Made by a program: the position numbers and the translations under genes. This document shows, in pieces, positions 47,841 through 60,039 of a stretch of 64,000 nt of DNA (the first letter of the stretch is position 1; each line of letters starts with the position of its first letter). Origin of the DNA: Epiperipatus broadwayi (lineage: Eukaryota > Onychophora > Udeonychophora > Euonychophora > Peripatidae); assembly GCA_028023455.1 (NCBI GenBank), contig JAQFVV010000031.1, positions 4,588,001-4,652,000 of the forward strand, in the 5' to 3' direction. The notes beneath the pieces are model-generated. The model was not told where the DNA came from, ran no database searches, and saw only the letters and a list, made by a program, of their open reading frames with translations.

Positions 47841-49045
47841 CACCTAGGTCTCTTTTTACGCGGACTTATTTAACACGATTTTGAAGTTAAGCGATTCGTG
47901 TTTCACCGGAAGTCGACCTCCGATAATGTGCTATTACTTTAAATAATAAATTTCACGCACTTACGTTATATTGAAAATAATAGCACATTATTGGAATTCG
48001 ACTTTCATCTTAGTAATTTCAATATTTTCAGTGCTTTATAATAATAAGATTTTATGCAATAATGAAATTAAAATCATGATTTCCACATTTTATGTATACA
48101 CACATTAAATTTTACAAGATTATAATGTAAATTTGTTCAAACATTGTGCGTGTTAATTTTGCATTTTAAATCACATTCTGTTTTTGCTTTTTAAAAAAGA
48201 ACGTAATCAATTATTAATCATTTAGTGTCCACAAATTTATTTTTAAAAGGTCAGTAATAGCAGTGGGCACAATTAAAAATTAAAATCTGATTTTTAATTG
48301 TAATTAACAATTTAAAAATTACTTACGGGCAACTTGAAATTAATGTGATGTAAAACGAAAGTTGATTTTTAAACGGAATTGAAAATTAAAGACAAAAATA
48401 AGAATTTAATTTTTAGTTGTAAGTTTTAATTAAATTTTTCCCAGAAGTGGTGAATAAATGTGTTTTTATTATCATAAGTCTAAGTTCATAAACAATTAAT
48501 AAAATCATCATCGTCGTCAACAGAAAACCATTAACACAATATGAGAGTGAACTTGGCGCTAGTTGTATTTCCTCTTGTGAAAATAATTGCTGAGATATTC
48601 TTGACTTCGTTTAAGGAGAAGACAAATACACCACATCACATCACATGAGAATCTGATTTTTTACTAGTTTGCAAACAAATGTGTTTTGGGGCAAATAGCG
48701 ATAATAATTAAAACGTGTATAAAAAATGTAAATTACTGTACTGTAAATTATGCATAAAAATATATTATTTTGAATAAAATTAAATATTATAATTAAAAAA
48801 GTTTGTCTTGTATCAATTTTTTTCAAATTTGAAATTTTTTATTAGTCATATTTTATTTCCTTATTTTTTTTTTTTTGCACGAATTTTAAAGTAATTTTAC
48901 GTTGGTGCTTTGCTTTTACACGAATTTTGAAAAATCACAGACCGCATCCCCCCTTTTTCAATGTAAGTTACGTCTATTTTTGCACGATTTTGTTTGCGCG
49001 TGTTTTCCGAGGAACCTATATATCGTGTAAAACGAGACCGAGGTG
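47841..49045. mobile_element. TA-flanked TIR transposon remnant, about 1.2 kb
   Basis: Ends CACCTAGGTCTCTTTTTACG (47841) and, reversed, CACCTCGGTCTCGTTTTACA (from 49045) form terminal inverted repeats, each preceded by TATATATA so that TA could be the target duplication. An internal inverted pair (AATAGCACATTAT near 47975 against ATAATGTGCTATT near 47925) is also present. No transposase was found; the open frames 48641-48826 and 48897-49097 (- strand) show no DDE domain. TA targeting and end style suggest a mariner/pogo-type non-autonomous element, by inference. Confidence 0.65.
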
Positions 49046-49382
49046 TATATATATTACTTCCAAAATGGCATTCCTTACTAGCATGATTATCTTCCAATAA
49101 TGAATTATAGAATTCTACAGTTATTCATCTGTTTTAGGAATAAATTTTAATAAAATGAATTAATTTTAAAAAAGATCATATTTGACAAATATTATCACTA
49201 ATAATAATATTTATAAATCATTTTAATCTTTTTTTTTTTTTAAAAAAAAAAAAAAAAGGAATCTCAAATAAAATTAATAAATAAGAATTTTTTTTTCAAT
49301 TAACAGAATTTAATATAATAAACACCTCCATACTTCCCCCATTCTTTTTAAATTCACTTAAATAAAGATATAATAAAAGACA

Positions 49383-49450
49383 AATGATCCCCAAGATGCA
49401 TTTCGTGCTGAACCAGCACTCATCAGTCGGCCCAGGTCACTATCTCTCAT
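49383..49450 (-). ncRNA. Hammerhead ribozyme, intact catalytic core
   Basis: On the - strand: CUGAUGA (49426-49420), a perfectly paired stem II with GUGCU..AGCAC (49419-49405), GAAA (49404-49401), then UGCAUC. Stem III can pair AUG with CAU with no loop, as in minimal type I hammerheads that work as dimers, placing cleavage after C at 49395 (AUC triplet). Stem I is open: ACCUGGGCCGA before the core faces UUGGGGAUCAU after cleavage, with about four inner pairs (one G-U) and weaker outer pairing. All invariant core bases are present, unlike the other copies. The tRNA-like part is missing here. Confidence 0.7.
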
Positions 49451-49493
49451 AGATATCTTTATTATATGAAAATTATTTATCTAGAGTAAATTG

Positions 49494-49682
49494 TTACATT
49501 TTCATTTACCTTTGTCAAACTTCCTCCACTCACAACTTTGATGTCATCCATTTCAGATAAATGAAACTACATTTCAGATAAATATAATAATGATTAGTAA
49601 TAATCATTATTGTATTTATCTGAAATGGATGGCGTCAAAGTTGTGAGTGAAGGAAGTTTGACAATGGTAAATGAAAATGTAA
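49494..49682. repeat. Hairpin repeat, 189 bp
   Basis: Inverted arms share TTACATTTTCATTTACC, TTGTCAAACTTCC, CACTCACAACTTTGA and CCATTTCAGATAAAT around a centre at about 49597. The left arm has an extra internal duplication of TTTCAGATAAAT. It lies about 45 bp from the hammerhead copy and may belong to the same insertion. Confidence 0.7.
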
Positions 49683-51406
49683 GAATTTAATATCTGAAAT
49701 ACTACTTCATTATTTACCATTTTTATTACTTCGAGTTTGGTTTACTATTCACTTTTTCTTAATATTCATAAATATCATCCATTAGTAATTATTTCTCCTT
49801 TTAATTCAGGGAAGCATTTTTAAATAAACATAAAGCTTATTTTGAAATTAATTGATAAGCTAACATTTATTGAATACTCTAAGATATTACTATGAAACAC
49901 ATACATATATATAGAAGTCAATAAGGACATCAGAAATTAATATGGAATGATTAATCAAGTGCATTGTCAGGCTAACATCATGAAAAACTGTGTCAGGGTG
50001 AAAATATAAACCAAAGCATGTATTTAGAAGGCATCTCTGACATGGATTTTGGTGTAAGATGGTACCATCTCTAGTTTAGGCGGTGGTGACAATCTTAGAG
50101 GGCTTATATAGTTAGTCCAGTAGTTGAGGATTTAGCAATGTATATATTTTATGATTTCATACTTAAAAGTAATCTTATGCATTAAGCTTGTATATTTTCA
50201 TAGAAGTTATCCTTTTTATTAATTGTTGACTAAAATTTAATGACTTCTCTTAAGAAAGCAAGGAAATGAACAATTCTCATTTTCATATCTTTTATCCACT
50301 TTTCCATGATGCAACTCTTAATTAAATTCCCCCCCCCGGCTATTTTCGAGAAAGGAAATTATAAACAATAAATTGATCAGCAGAAAGATAATTGATTAAG
50401 ATTATTATAAACAGATAAAATGTAACCTGAAATAATTTCTATATGAAAAATAAAGCAACAGCTTGAGATTTTCTTCTTTTATCTTAAACAAATATCCTTA
50501 GATTGTTAAATCTTAAGTAGATTCGGAAATCTATTCTTATTTTTAGTTTTCCCAAATTATTTTCTCTTTTTAATTACTCTTATTATTTAAAAACTTTCGT
50601 GAAATGGTAAATATTAAATAACAGGGTTATAGCTTTTTTCTATTTTAATTATTTAAGTTGTTTATAAAAACTATTATAAACATCTACTTTTAAGTATAAT
50701 TTAAATTTTAGCCCGTACTTGTTGCTGTTGTATCGCTATTAGTTTAAGTTAGTCTTTCTTCATCATTACCAAGAGGATATAGTGTTTCAAAATTTTCAAG
50801 AATAAAGTCGAATGAACTTGATTTTTTTTTAGATGTTACTATTCGTCAATATATTTAATCATAGGATACTTACACATTAGTCAGTCGGTGATGAAAGTCG
50901 CCTGCAATAAATGTGTATATAAAGACCGAATTAAACACATATACAATCTTTTAAAAAGGAAATGAATTAATTTTGTAAGTGAACATTAGATAATATTCAA
51001 TGAGGGGAAAATTATTAATCCAAATGTTGGTTTTGATGCTAATTTTAGGGCAAACAATGGCGTGTTTCGTTCAAGATTGTTTAAAGAGAGTAGCTATTTA
51101 TTATGGAATGTGGTTCAAGATAAGAAAGCTCAGTCTATAGCAGTGATGCTAAGAAACACCATTTTATAGATGGGAAGAATTGCGCGGTTAAATATATATA
51201 TTTGATTTGGTTATCCATTTGTAATAAATTTTAGATTGTCAAAAGTTTACTTGGAGGATTATTTCTCCCAAAAAAAGATAAATGCGTGTTAGTTTCATTT
51301 CCACTAAATAAAATTATAAGTGACCATTTTTCAAAATAAAAAATCTTTACAAGCTTAGATGATGAATTCACAAAATACGTAAATGCACATTAGTAGATGG
51401 GTGTCG
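49683..51406. other. Intergenic DNA, nothing recognised
   Basis: AT-rich sequence with a short C run near 50331 and no supported gene, RNA or repeat. Confidence 0.35.
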
Positions 51407-51540
51407 ATTTAGTATGCGCTCACGGCCGCCATTTTGAATTACAAGAACCACCCAAACCATGCTGAAACATCCAACCGATAAATGACATTGCTCAAAATGG
51501 CCATTTTCGTAGGAAAAAAAAACAAAAATCCGAATTTTCA

Positions 51541-51730
51541 TATTAGTCAATCACGTGACTAAAATGGTAAAACATAAAAATCTTAATTTTCATTAAAAAA
51601 TCACGTGATTAAAATATTAAAACAAAAATCACAATTTTCATAAAAAAAATCACGTGATTAAAATATTAAAACACAAAAATAGCAATTTTAATTTTAAAAA
51701 AAATCACGTGATTAAAATATTAAAACACAA
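51541..51730. repeat. Subterminal TCACGTGA repeats, left arm
   Basis: AATCACGTGA(T/C)TAAAAT followed by a short A-rich phrase recurs four times at about 45-60 bp intervals. The mirror set is at 57255-57432, where two copies have decayed to TCACATGA. CACGTG is an E-box palindrome; as a regularly spaced subterminal motif it could be a transposase or host-factor binding array, by inference. Confidence 0.7.
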
Positions 51731-51917
51731 AATCGTATATGCCAAAAGATTATAACTTATAAAATCTGAATGCTAAAAATGGTAAAAAATAATGATGAAA
51801 AAATTTTAAGCAATAATTATATTTTCATTCACTTATAGAAATGGAATCACGAGACCAAAAAGGCGGTAAAGATCTTGAATACACGTTATCTACATCAATC
51901 TTTTTAAAAAAAATCAT

Positions 51918-52916
51918 AAATGCTATAAATCCAAGCATTGATAGCAAATCTCAAACGCTATAAATCTAAGCATTGTAATAGCAAATCTCAAAAAATTAAA
52001 AATGCTATAAATCTAAGCATTGTAATAGCAAATCTCAAAAAATTAAAAAATCAAAAACACTATAAATCCAAGCATTGTAATAGCAAATCTCAAAAAATTA
52101 AAAACGCTATAAATCTAAGCATTGTAATAGCAAATCTCAAAAAATTAAAAATGCTATAAATCCAAGCATTGATAGCAAATCTCAAAAAATTAAAAACGCT
52201 ATAAATCTAAGCATTCCAAGCATTGATAGCAAATCTCAAAAAATTAAAAATGCTATAAATCTAAGCATTGTAATAGCAAATCTCAAAAAATCAAAAACAC
52301 TATAAATCCAAGCATTGTAATAGCAAATCTCAAAAAATTAAAAACGCTATAAATCATAAGCATTGTAATAGCAAATCTCAAAAAATTAAAAATGCTATAA
52401 ATCCAAGCATTGATAGCAAATCTCAAAAAATCAAAAACACTATAAATCCAAGCATTGTAATAGCAAATCTCAAAAAATTAAAAACGCTATAAATCTAAGC
52501 ATTGTAATAGCAAATCTCAAAAAATTAAAAATGCTATAAATCCAAGCATTGATAGCAAATCTCAAAAAATTAAAAACGCTATAAATCTAAGCATTCCAAA
52601 CATTGATAGCAAATCTCAAAAAATTAAAAACGCTATAAATCTAAGCATTGTAATAGCAAATCTCAAAAAATCAAAAATGCTATAAATCCAAGCATTGATA
52701 GCAAATCTCAAAAAATTAAAAACACTATAAATCTAAGCATTCCAAGCATTGATAGCAAATCTCAAAAAATTAAAAACGCTATAAATCTAAGCATTGTAAT
52801 AGTAAATCTCAAAAAATCAAACACTATAAATCCAAGCATTGTAATAGCAAATCTCAAAAAATCAAAAACACTATAAATCCAAGCATTGTAATAGTAAATC
52901 TCAAAAAATTAACGTA
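51918..52916. repeat. 47-bp tandem array, left arm, about 21 copies
   Basis: The unit reads GCAAATCTCAAAAAATTAAA, then AA(T/C)GCTATAAATC(T/C)AAGCATTG(TAATA). Variants include GATAGC instead of GTAATAGC and a compound CATTCCAAGCATT. The variants recur in a set order, indicating higher-order duplication. The open frame 51938-52159 is only the array translated. Repeats are back to back without spacers, so this is not a CRISPR array. Confidence 0.85.
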
Positions 52917-54009
52917 TCTTACGGCATTTAAAAATAAATCATAAATGCTATTTGCAAAAAGAAAGCTTATTCCTGCCTTCAACAGTATATACCAAATCAA
53001 TATTTTAAAAAACAATATTTAAAAACTATAATGCTATAAATCAGACATTGTAACGTAACATTAAACAGCCTAAAATGCTACAATGGAAAAAAGTGCGGGA
53101 AAAGAAAAAAAAGCAAAAGAAGAAGCTAATATTGAAAATTTAAAAAAATTACACAATCCTTTAAAATAAATCAAAAACGGTAATTTATAGAGTGATAATC
53201 AAACATTGTAATTGTAAATCTCAAAAAAATTAACTTATGTTAAGGCATTTTTTAAAAAAAATCGTAAATGATATTTACAAAAACCCTTTAAAATATAGCG
53301 ATCACTAGAAAAATAATAAATGTTATTTTAAAAAGCTCAGTCCGGTCTAGCAACGCTATATACTAAATCAGTATTATAATTTTAAAAAATTAAATTGGTA
53401 AATGTGAAATGGCGGGAACACCCATCACTTTCAACACTATCAACAAATAAAAAACCTAATTAACTTATTTTTAAAAATATTATATTTTACATTTGGCTTT
53501 GGGATTATCCCTCTAACTAAGAGTTATAATAATGAATCACAAATCTGAATAATAGACAGTTAGCATTTATTTAAGTAATTTTTTACCAATATTTTAAGAA
53601 TTTTAAAAAAATTACCAACATTCTCAATCGGATGGATGGTCGTCGCTCAGGCTAAATTTGGTTCTTCCTAGATCTCTTCATTACTGCAACAGCACAAGCC
53701 ATCAACAAATTATACTTTTAAGATTTAGGTTTATTACTGTAAAGAAGATGCCAGTAAAATTAATTTATTCAGGAAATATCGCAGCTTGATATGGTCTCTT
53801 TCAAATTTATTTTTAAAACTGTGTATTTAAGTCTCACACAAATAACAGCAGGTATGTATGACGTAAGCTAATTTCCAAGAATTAGAGTTTAGGATGGGCC
53901 TTTGTCTTACTAAGATAAAAGTGTTAAGTTAAACTTTCAAATTTTAAAAAACAACAACTGTAAACCAGCTAATGGACTTTTATGCTTCAAGCCTAACATC
54001 ATTACGTAT

Positions 54010-54153
54010 GTAATCTTATAATAATGTATTTTGATGTATAATAACGTATGTGTATGTGCACACATCTAATATATAAATATATTTATTTATATATTAGATG
54101 TGCGCACATACACGTAAACATACGTTATTATACATCAAAGTTCATTATTATAG
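54010..54153. repeat. Central palindrome of the foldback element
   Basis: GATGTATAATAACGTATG and CACATCTAATATATAAAT are mirrored about 54081, the right half carrying a small insertion. It lies in the spacer between the long arms. Further right, a block around ATGAGTACAAGTTGTGAC is directly repeated (54411 and 54584). Confidence 0.75.
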
Positions 54154-55264
54154 GATTATACTCATGGCCTGGGATGGGTTTGAATTTGACAAACAGGCCT
54201 ACTATGATACTTAAAAGGTGAAACAGAATGATAGACAGAATTAGCAACAATAAGTGAATATAAAGAATATATTTTATTAGTCATTCATATACCCATTTTC
54301 AAATCATATGATCACATGAACACACACCCTTTATATTTCTTTTTTTTTTTTTTTAATATTAATGAAAAGGTCTCTTTTTTGTTTTTGCAATATTTTCGGA
54401 ATAAATATATATGAGTACAAGTTGTGACTTGTAATATGTTACAGTGCGATTATATTTTTAAATCATTAATTTATTTTTATATTTTTTATAATAAATTACC
54501 AAATAATTTTACTTGTGTCTTTAAAGTGTTAAAACTAAAATCTTAAAAGTAATACATGTATCGGCATACACATATATATATATATGAGTACAAGTTGTGA
54601 CGTATAATATGTTACAGTGTGATTATATTTTTAAATCATTAATTTATTATAAATTTTTACCCCTCTTTTGCATTTGATGACTAGTTAGGCTTGAGGCATA
54701 AAAGTCCATTAGCTGGTTTACAGTTGCTTTTTTTTAAATTTGAAAGTTTAACTTAACACTTTTATCTTAGTAAGAGAAAGGCCCATCCCAAACTCTAATT
54801 CTTGGAAATTATCTTACGTCATACATACCTGCTCTTATTTGTGTGAGACCCAAATACACAGTTTTAAAAATAAATTTGACAGAGACCATATCAAGCTGCG
54901 ATATTTCCTGAATAAATTAATTTTACTGGCATCTTCTTTACAGTAATAAACCTAAATCTTAAAAGTATAATTTGTTGATGGCTTGTGCTGTTGCAGTAAT
55001 GAAGAGATCTAGGAAGAACCAAATTTAGCCTGAGCGACGACCATCCATCCGATTGAGAATGTTGGTAATTTTTTTAAAATTCTTAAAATATTGGTAAAAA
55101 ATTACTTAAATAAATGCTAACTGTCTATTATTCAGATTTGTGATTCATTATTATAACTCTTAGTTAGAGGATAATCCCAAAGCCAAATGTAAAATATTAT
55201 ATTTTTAAAAATAAGTTAATTAGGTTTTTTACTTGTTGATAGTGTTGAAAGTGATGGGTGTTCC

Positions 55265-56000
55265 CGCCATTTCACATTTACCAATTTAATTTTTTAAAAT
55301 TATAATACTGATTTTTGAGATTTAGTATATATTGTTGAAAGACCAGAGTAATCTTGATAGAAGCATTTATCATTTTTTCTAATTATCACTATGTATATAT
55401 ATTTAGGTTTTACGACTTTTTTTAAAAAATGCCTTAACACACGTTAATTTTTTGAGATTTACGATTGCAATATTTGATTTTCATCACTATATACATTAGC
55501 ATTTTTGGTTTATCTTAAAGTATTTTTTAATTTTCAATGTTCACCTCCTCTTCTTTTCCCGCACTTTTTTCCATAGTATAACCTTTGGCTATTTAATGTG
55601 ACATTACAACCCAATGTTTGATTTATAGCATTATAGTTTTTAAATATTGTTTTTTAAAATTATAATACTGATTTAGTATATAGCGTTGCTAGACTGGACT
55701 GAGCTTTTTAAAATAGCATTTATTATTTTTCTAGTGATCGCTATATTTTAAAGGGGTTTTGTAAATATCATTTACGATTTTTTTTAAAAAAATGCCTTAA
55801 CATAAGTTAATTTTTTTGAGATTTACAATTACAATGTTTGATTATCACTCTATAAATTACCGATTTTGATTTATTTTAAAAGATTGTGTAATTTTTTTTA
55901 ATTTTCAATATTAGCTTCTTCTTTTGCTTTTTTTTCTTTTACCGCACTTTTTTTCCATTGTAGCATTTTAGGCTGTTTAATGTTACGTTACAATGTCTGA
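55265..56000. repeat. Tandem duplication in the right arm
   Basis: Two successive diverged copies (about 55265-55625 and 55640-56000) carry AAAATTATAATACTGATTT, AAAATGCCTTAACA, TTTTTTGAGATTTAC and TTTCCCGCACTTTTTTCC or close variants; a partial third copy lies near 56500-56720. The left arm has only about one and a half such units, which explains part of the length difference between arms. Confidence 0.6.
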
Positions 56001-56107
56001 TTTATAGCATTATAGTTTTTAAATATTGTTTTTTAAAATACTGATTTAGTATATACTGTTGAAGACAGGAATAAGCTTTCTTTTTGCAAATAGCATTTAT
56101 GATTTAT

Positions 56108-56480
56108 TTTTAAATGCCGTAAGATACGTTAATTTTTTGAGATTTACTATTACAATGCTTGGATTTATAGTGTTTTTGATTTTTTGAGATTTGCTATTAC
56201 AATGCTTGGATTTATAGTGTTTTTGATTTTTTGAGATTTACTATTACAATGCTTGGATTTATAGCATTTTTGATTTTTTGAGATTTGCTATTACAATGCT
56301 TGGATTTATAGCGTTTTTAATTTTTTGAGATTTGCTATCAATGCTTGGAATGCTTAGATTTATAGCGTTTTTAATTTTTTGACATTTGCTATTACAATGC
56401 TTGGATTTATAGTGTTTTTGATTTTTTAATTTTTTGAGATTTACTATTATAATGCTTGGATTTATAGCGTTATTTATTTA
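56108..56480. repeat. 47-bp tandem array, right arm, about 8 copies
   Basis: The inverted counterpart of the array at 51918-52916 (TTTTTTGAGATTTGCTATTA, CAATGCTTGGATTTATAGCG), with far fewer copies. The unequal copy number between arms indicates array expansion or contraction after the element formed. Confidence 0.8.
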
Positions 56481-57574
56481 TTTTTTGATTGTGTTTTTGG
56501 TTTATTTTAAAGTATTTTTTAATTTTCACCTCTTTTTCTCTCCCCCCCCCCCGCACTTTTTTTGCAATGTTTGATTATGACTATATATATAAATTAGTGT
56601 TTTTGGTTTATTTTAAAGTATTTTTTAATTTTCACTTCTTTTTCTTTTCCCGCCCTTTTTTTTTGATAGTAGCACCTTATGCTATTTAATGTGACGTTTT
56701 CCCGCCTTTTTTTTTAGGTGTAGTCCCTTCCCAACACCTTTTTTAATTATAGAGCCTCAGGCGTTTTCCTTTTTTATTTTTTACCAATTTTTCCTTCACT
56801 TTTTCTGTTTAAAAATTCATATGCTTTAATTCATATATGTTTGATAAACTCACCAACTAAAATTCAAACTAGCAACCATCGATCTTTCTTACATCATTAT
56901 TTTTTACCATTTTTAGCATTCAGATTTTATAAGTTATATGTTTGATAAGCTCGCAAACTAAAATTGAAACTAGCAACCACTGATCTTTCTTACATCATTA
57001 TTTTTTAACATTTTTAGCATTCAGATTTTGATTAGAAGTAAATGGTTTAATAAACTGAAATATAATTTTTTTAAAAAGATTGATGTAGATAACGTGTATT
57101 CAAGATCTTTACCGCCTTTTTGGTCTCGTGATTCCATTTTTATAAGTGAATGAAAATATAATTATTGCTTAAAATCTTTTCATCATTATTTTTTACCATT
57201 TTTAGCATTCAGATTTTATAAGTTATAATCTTTTGGCATATACGATTTTGTGTTTTAATATTTTAATCACGTGATTTTTTTTAAAATTAAAATTGCTATT
57301 TTTGTGTTTTAATATTTTAATCACATGATTTTTTTATGAAAATTGTGATTTTTGTGTTTTAATATTTTAATCACATGATTTTTTATATGAAAATTAAGAT
57401 TTTTATGTTTTACCATTTTAGTCACGTGATTGACTAATATGAAAATTCGGATTTTTGTTTTTTTTTTCCTACGAAAATGGCCATTTTGAGCGATGTCATT
57501 TATCGGTTGGATGTTTCAGCATAGTTTGGGTGGTTCTTGTAATTCAAAATGGCGGCCGTGAGCGCATACTAAAT

Positions 57575-58708
57575 TATCTCCAGTAAATATAGTTATATGT
57601 CATCATTTTTCAAAATAAATATTGCTGGACTAGCACAGATCATTATCAACTTCAGAACTGATAAATAAGCTTCTGGTTTCTCAACTGTAAATCAATCTCA
57701 GTATAGTTAAATATTGTTTATTCATATAAAAAATGGATTTAAAATCCTAATATGGTCATGAATGAATCTATCTTTTGATTGAAATGTTTTAAAATTATTA
57801 TGAAAAGTTGACTAAATTTACAAAAATTGTATGTAATATTTACTAAGGCTGTAAACCTCAAGAATATGCGCATGAAAATGCGGAGGTAGGGACTTCTACA
57901 GATCTTAACCACAAGCTTGCTAAATAAATAATATATTTGTACTGGAAACCATTTTGATTGATGATGACTATGATGTTTATACAGATATCTGTCTACACAC
58001 AAATAACGCAGTATTTATTAATGCATTTCTTCAAAATAAAAAATATATTCAATGTATTTTCTTCCATAGTTGGATTTGATTATGATGATCAAACCTTCTG
58101 TTTCCTATATAAATACTTATATCAGTCACTCTGTCTATATTTCCTGTTCATCATACACCAAATTCTATCTCAGAGGATCTCCTGGATATCCACCTATCAG
58201 GATTATTTGAAATTAATTATCCACATGCTGGCACGACTTTTTTGTAAGTAAAATCCTAGATGAATATTATATGCTCTGGCATCCTCATCGGAAATCTCAT
58301 GGTAACAATCGTATATTTTTCAACTCAGAAAATAAGTGCTTAATATCTCAAAGAATCAATATATATGTATGGGTGATGAGATTACTGAGAAAATGAGGCG
58401 TAACATGAAATAAGTTATCAATCATTTATTTACTCACTCTCATTCGATTTCATAAAATAAAAAAACATGTAGATTAATAAATTTACTGAATATTATATAA
58501 ATGTTAAAGAATAAAAATCAGAGCAATTATCAATGTGAACACACATCTAAACATTTTTCAGCTATATGTTATGAGATATTAAAAAAAAATGTTAATGAAT
58601 GATCATTCAAAAATAAAAATATTAAATTAATACAATTAAAAAATAATGTCAATACAATTAAAAAATAATGTCAATCATTAATAGATACCATTACATCATT
58701 TTACTAAG
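57575..58708. other. Spacer with a CTGTAAACCT repeat copy
   Basis: 57835-57920 (AATATTTACTAAGGCTGTAA, AGGGACTTCTACAGATCTTA) belongs to the repeat family of 39128, 39474 and the 170-bp palindrome. The open frames 57739-58002 and 57958-58251 have no recognisable domain. Confidence 0.45.
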
Positions 58709-59352
58709 TGTCATATCTGACCTTGCCTCTAGAAGTGGACTAGTCCAGATTCCTTTCTTATCTGATAGGATTGAGTGCTCATTGCTGCTAACCAATATGT
58801 AAATATGTGGATACTCAATATATAAATACGGCCAAAGGGTAAAGCCTTTGTGTAAATATATGTATAAAATCCTATTATTGGTTAGGCTCTCTGAATCTGA
58901 CTGCTTCCAGTAAGATAGAGGATCACAATAAATAGCCTTCTTGGAAGCAAGCCAGAGAATGTCTGTCTAACCTAAATGACAGTACGTGCTCTTAAGAGAG
59001 AGAAGGTTTGTCTACTGAACAACTGAATGTACTTTCCATTAAAACAACTTCCAACAGTGAAGGTGTTTCAACTATGTTCACTACCAATATGTATATAGTG
59101 AGGCAAGACAAGTCCATGATAGGACTGGAAGCTGCTGTGACTAGGCAGACTCAAAACATGCTGTCTATTACAGCTGAGAGAATTAAGATGAGGCAAGCCT
59201 TATCCGACATGATCAGCTCATTGTTGACTAACTTATACATCTAATTGTATTTATTGATTGTATATGTATATATATTTGTTCTAATAAATTTAATATAGTT
59301 TTGATATTACTGTAGGTTTGAGTCTGAACCCTGCAATGCAGACAACACAACA
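58709..59352 (+). repeat. 5' LTR, about 644 bp
   Basis: Begins TGTCATATCTGACC and has a plausible end near 59352 (ACACAACA). It contains a TATATAAATA box near 58818 and an AATAAA near 59283, so promoter and polyadenylation parts look present. An open frame at 59008-59244 lies wholly inside and is not a gene. The 3' boundary is estimated. Confidence 0.75.
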
Positions 59353-59356
59353 AATT

Positions 59357-59371
59357 TGGCACAGTCAGACA
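59357..59371 (+). other. Candidate primer binding site
   Basis: TGGCACAGTCAGACA starts a few bases after the LTR end and begins with TGG, the complement of a tRNA 3' CCA. I could not match it to a specific tRNA. A similar phrase, TTGGCACAGTTTGACAAAG, recurs about 75 bp further on, which weakens the call. Confidence 0.35.
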
Positions 59372-60039
59372 AAATGAAAATTTTTCCATTGACTGTAAAA
59401 ATAGTATAAAATATGCCAAATACAACAGACTTGGCACAGTTTGACAAAGGTATAGAGTAAATATGCAAGTGCACATTTAAAGTGTCATTCATCGTATTAA
59501 AATCACTATTCTGCCTGCATAAAAATCAGATTTGGCAGTTTGGAAAAAATGCACGAATGCAAAGCAAATAGATTTGCCATATTTAAAAATATAACAGATG
59601 TGTCCAAATGAAAACAGATTCAGCAGTAACAAAATAAATATTTTCCCCCATTAACTGGAAAAATGGTATAAAATATGCTACTTCCAACAGTATTGGCTGG
59701 AAAAATAAAGTAAATACATGACTGTGGCTAAAGACATTCATCATATTTACATTACGGTGATTATTAAAATCACTTAGATGTTTTTGAATGAAAATTTGAT
59801 TGCAAATGTATAGGCATGTTAATTAAAAGCTTCAACCAATCATGAGAGCTTTACTCACAACAAAATGACAGAAGATTTAATTGTTAGTTTTGTCACTATT
59901 GATTTTTTTAGACAGTTACAAAACATAGCTGTAAAATTAAAATTATGAGTAGTAGTTTGAAAAAAATAAAAATCGATTCAAATAGCTACAAACAGGAGTT
60001 GTAAAAGTAATTATGAGTGGTAACTTTGCAAAAATAAAA

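Larger units (their letters stand above)
51407..57574. mobile_element. Giant foldback element, about 6.2 kb
   Basis: The ends are long inverted repeats: ATTTAGTATGCGCTCACGGC at 51407 is mirrored by the complement ending at 57574. The arms (about 51407-54002 and 54676-57574) remain alignable for over 2.5 kb, sharing CCATTTTGAATTACAAGAAC, CAACCGATAAATGACAT, GGTCTCGTGATTCC and GCTAATGGACTTTTATGC. Going inward: subterminal TCACGTGA repeats, a 47-bp tandem array, unique arm DNA, then a spacer with its own palindrome. There are no transposase-like frames. Long inverted repeats with internal tandem arrays resemble foldback (FB/Galileo-type) transposons. No convincing target duplication was found. 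Confidence 0.75.

Noticed and set aside
51938-52159. Lys/Asn/Ser-rich repetitive 73-codon frame
   Set aside because: It is only the 47-bp tandem array translated; unit lengths vary and would break the frame.
51918-52916. CRISPR-like array
   Set aside because: The 47-bp units are contiguous with no variable spacers, the context is eukaryotic, and the array is mirrored within a foldback element.
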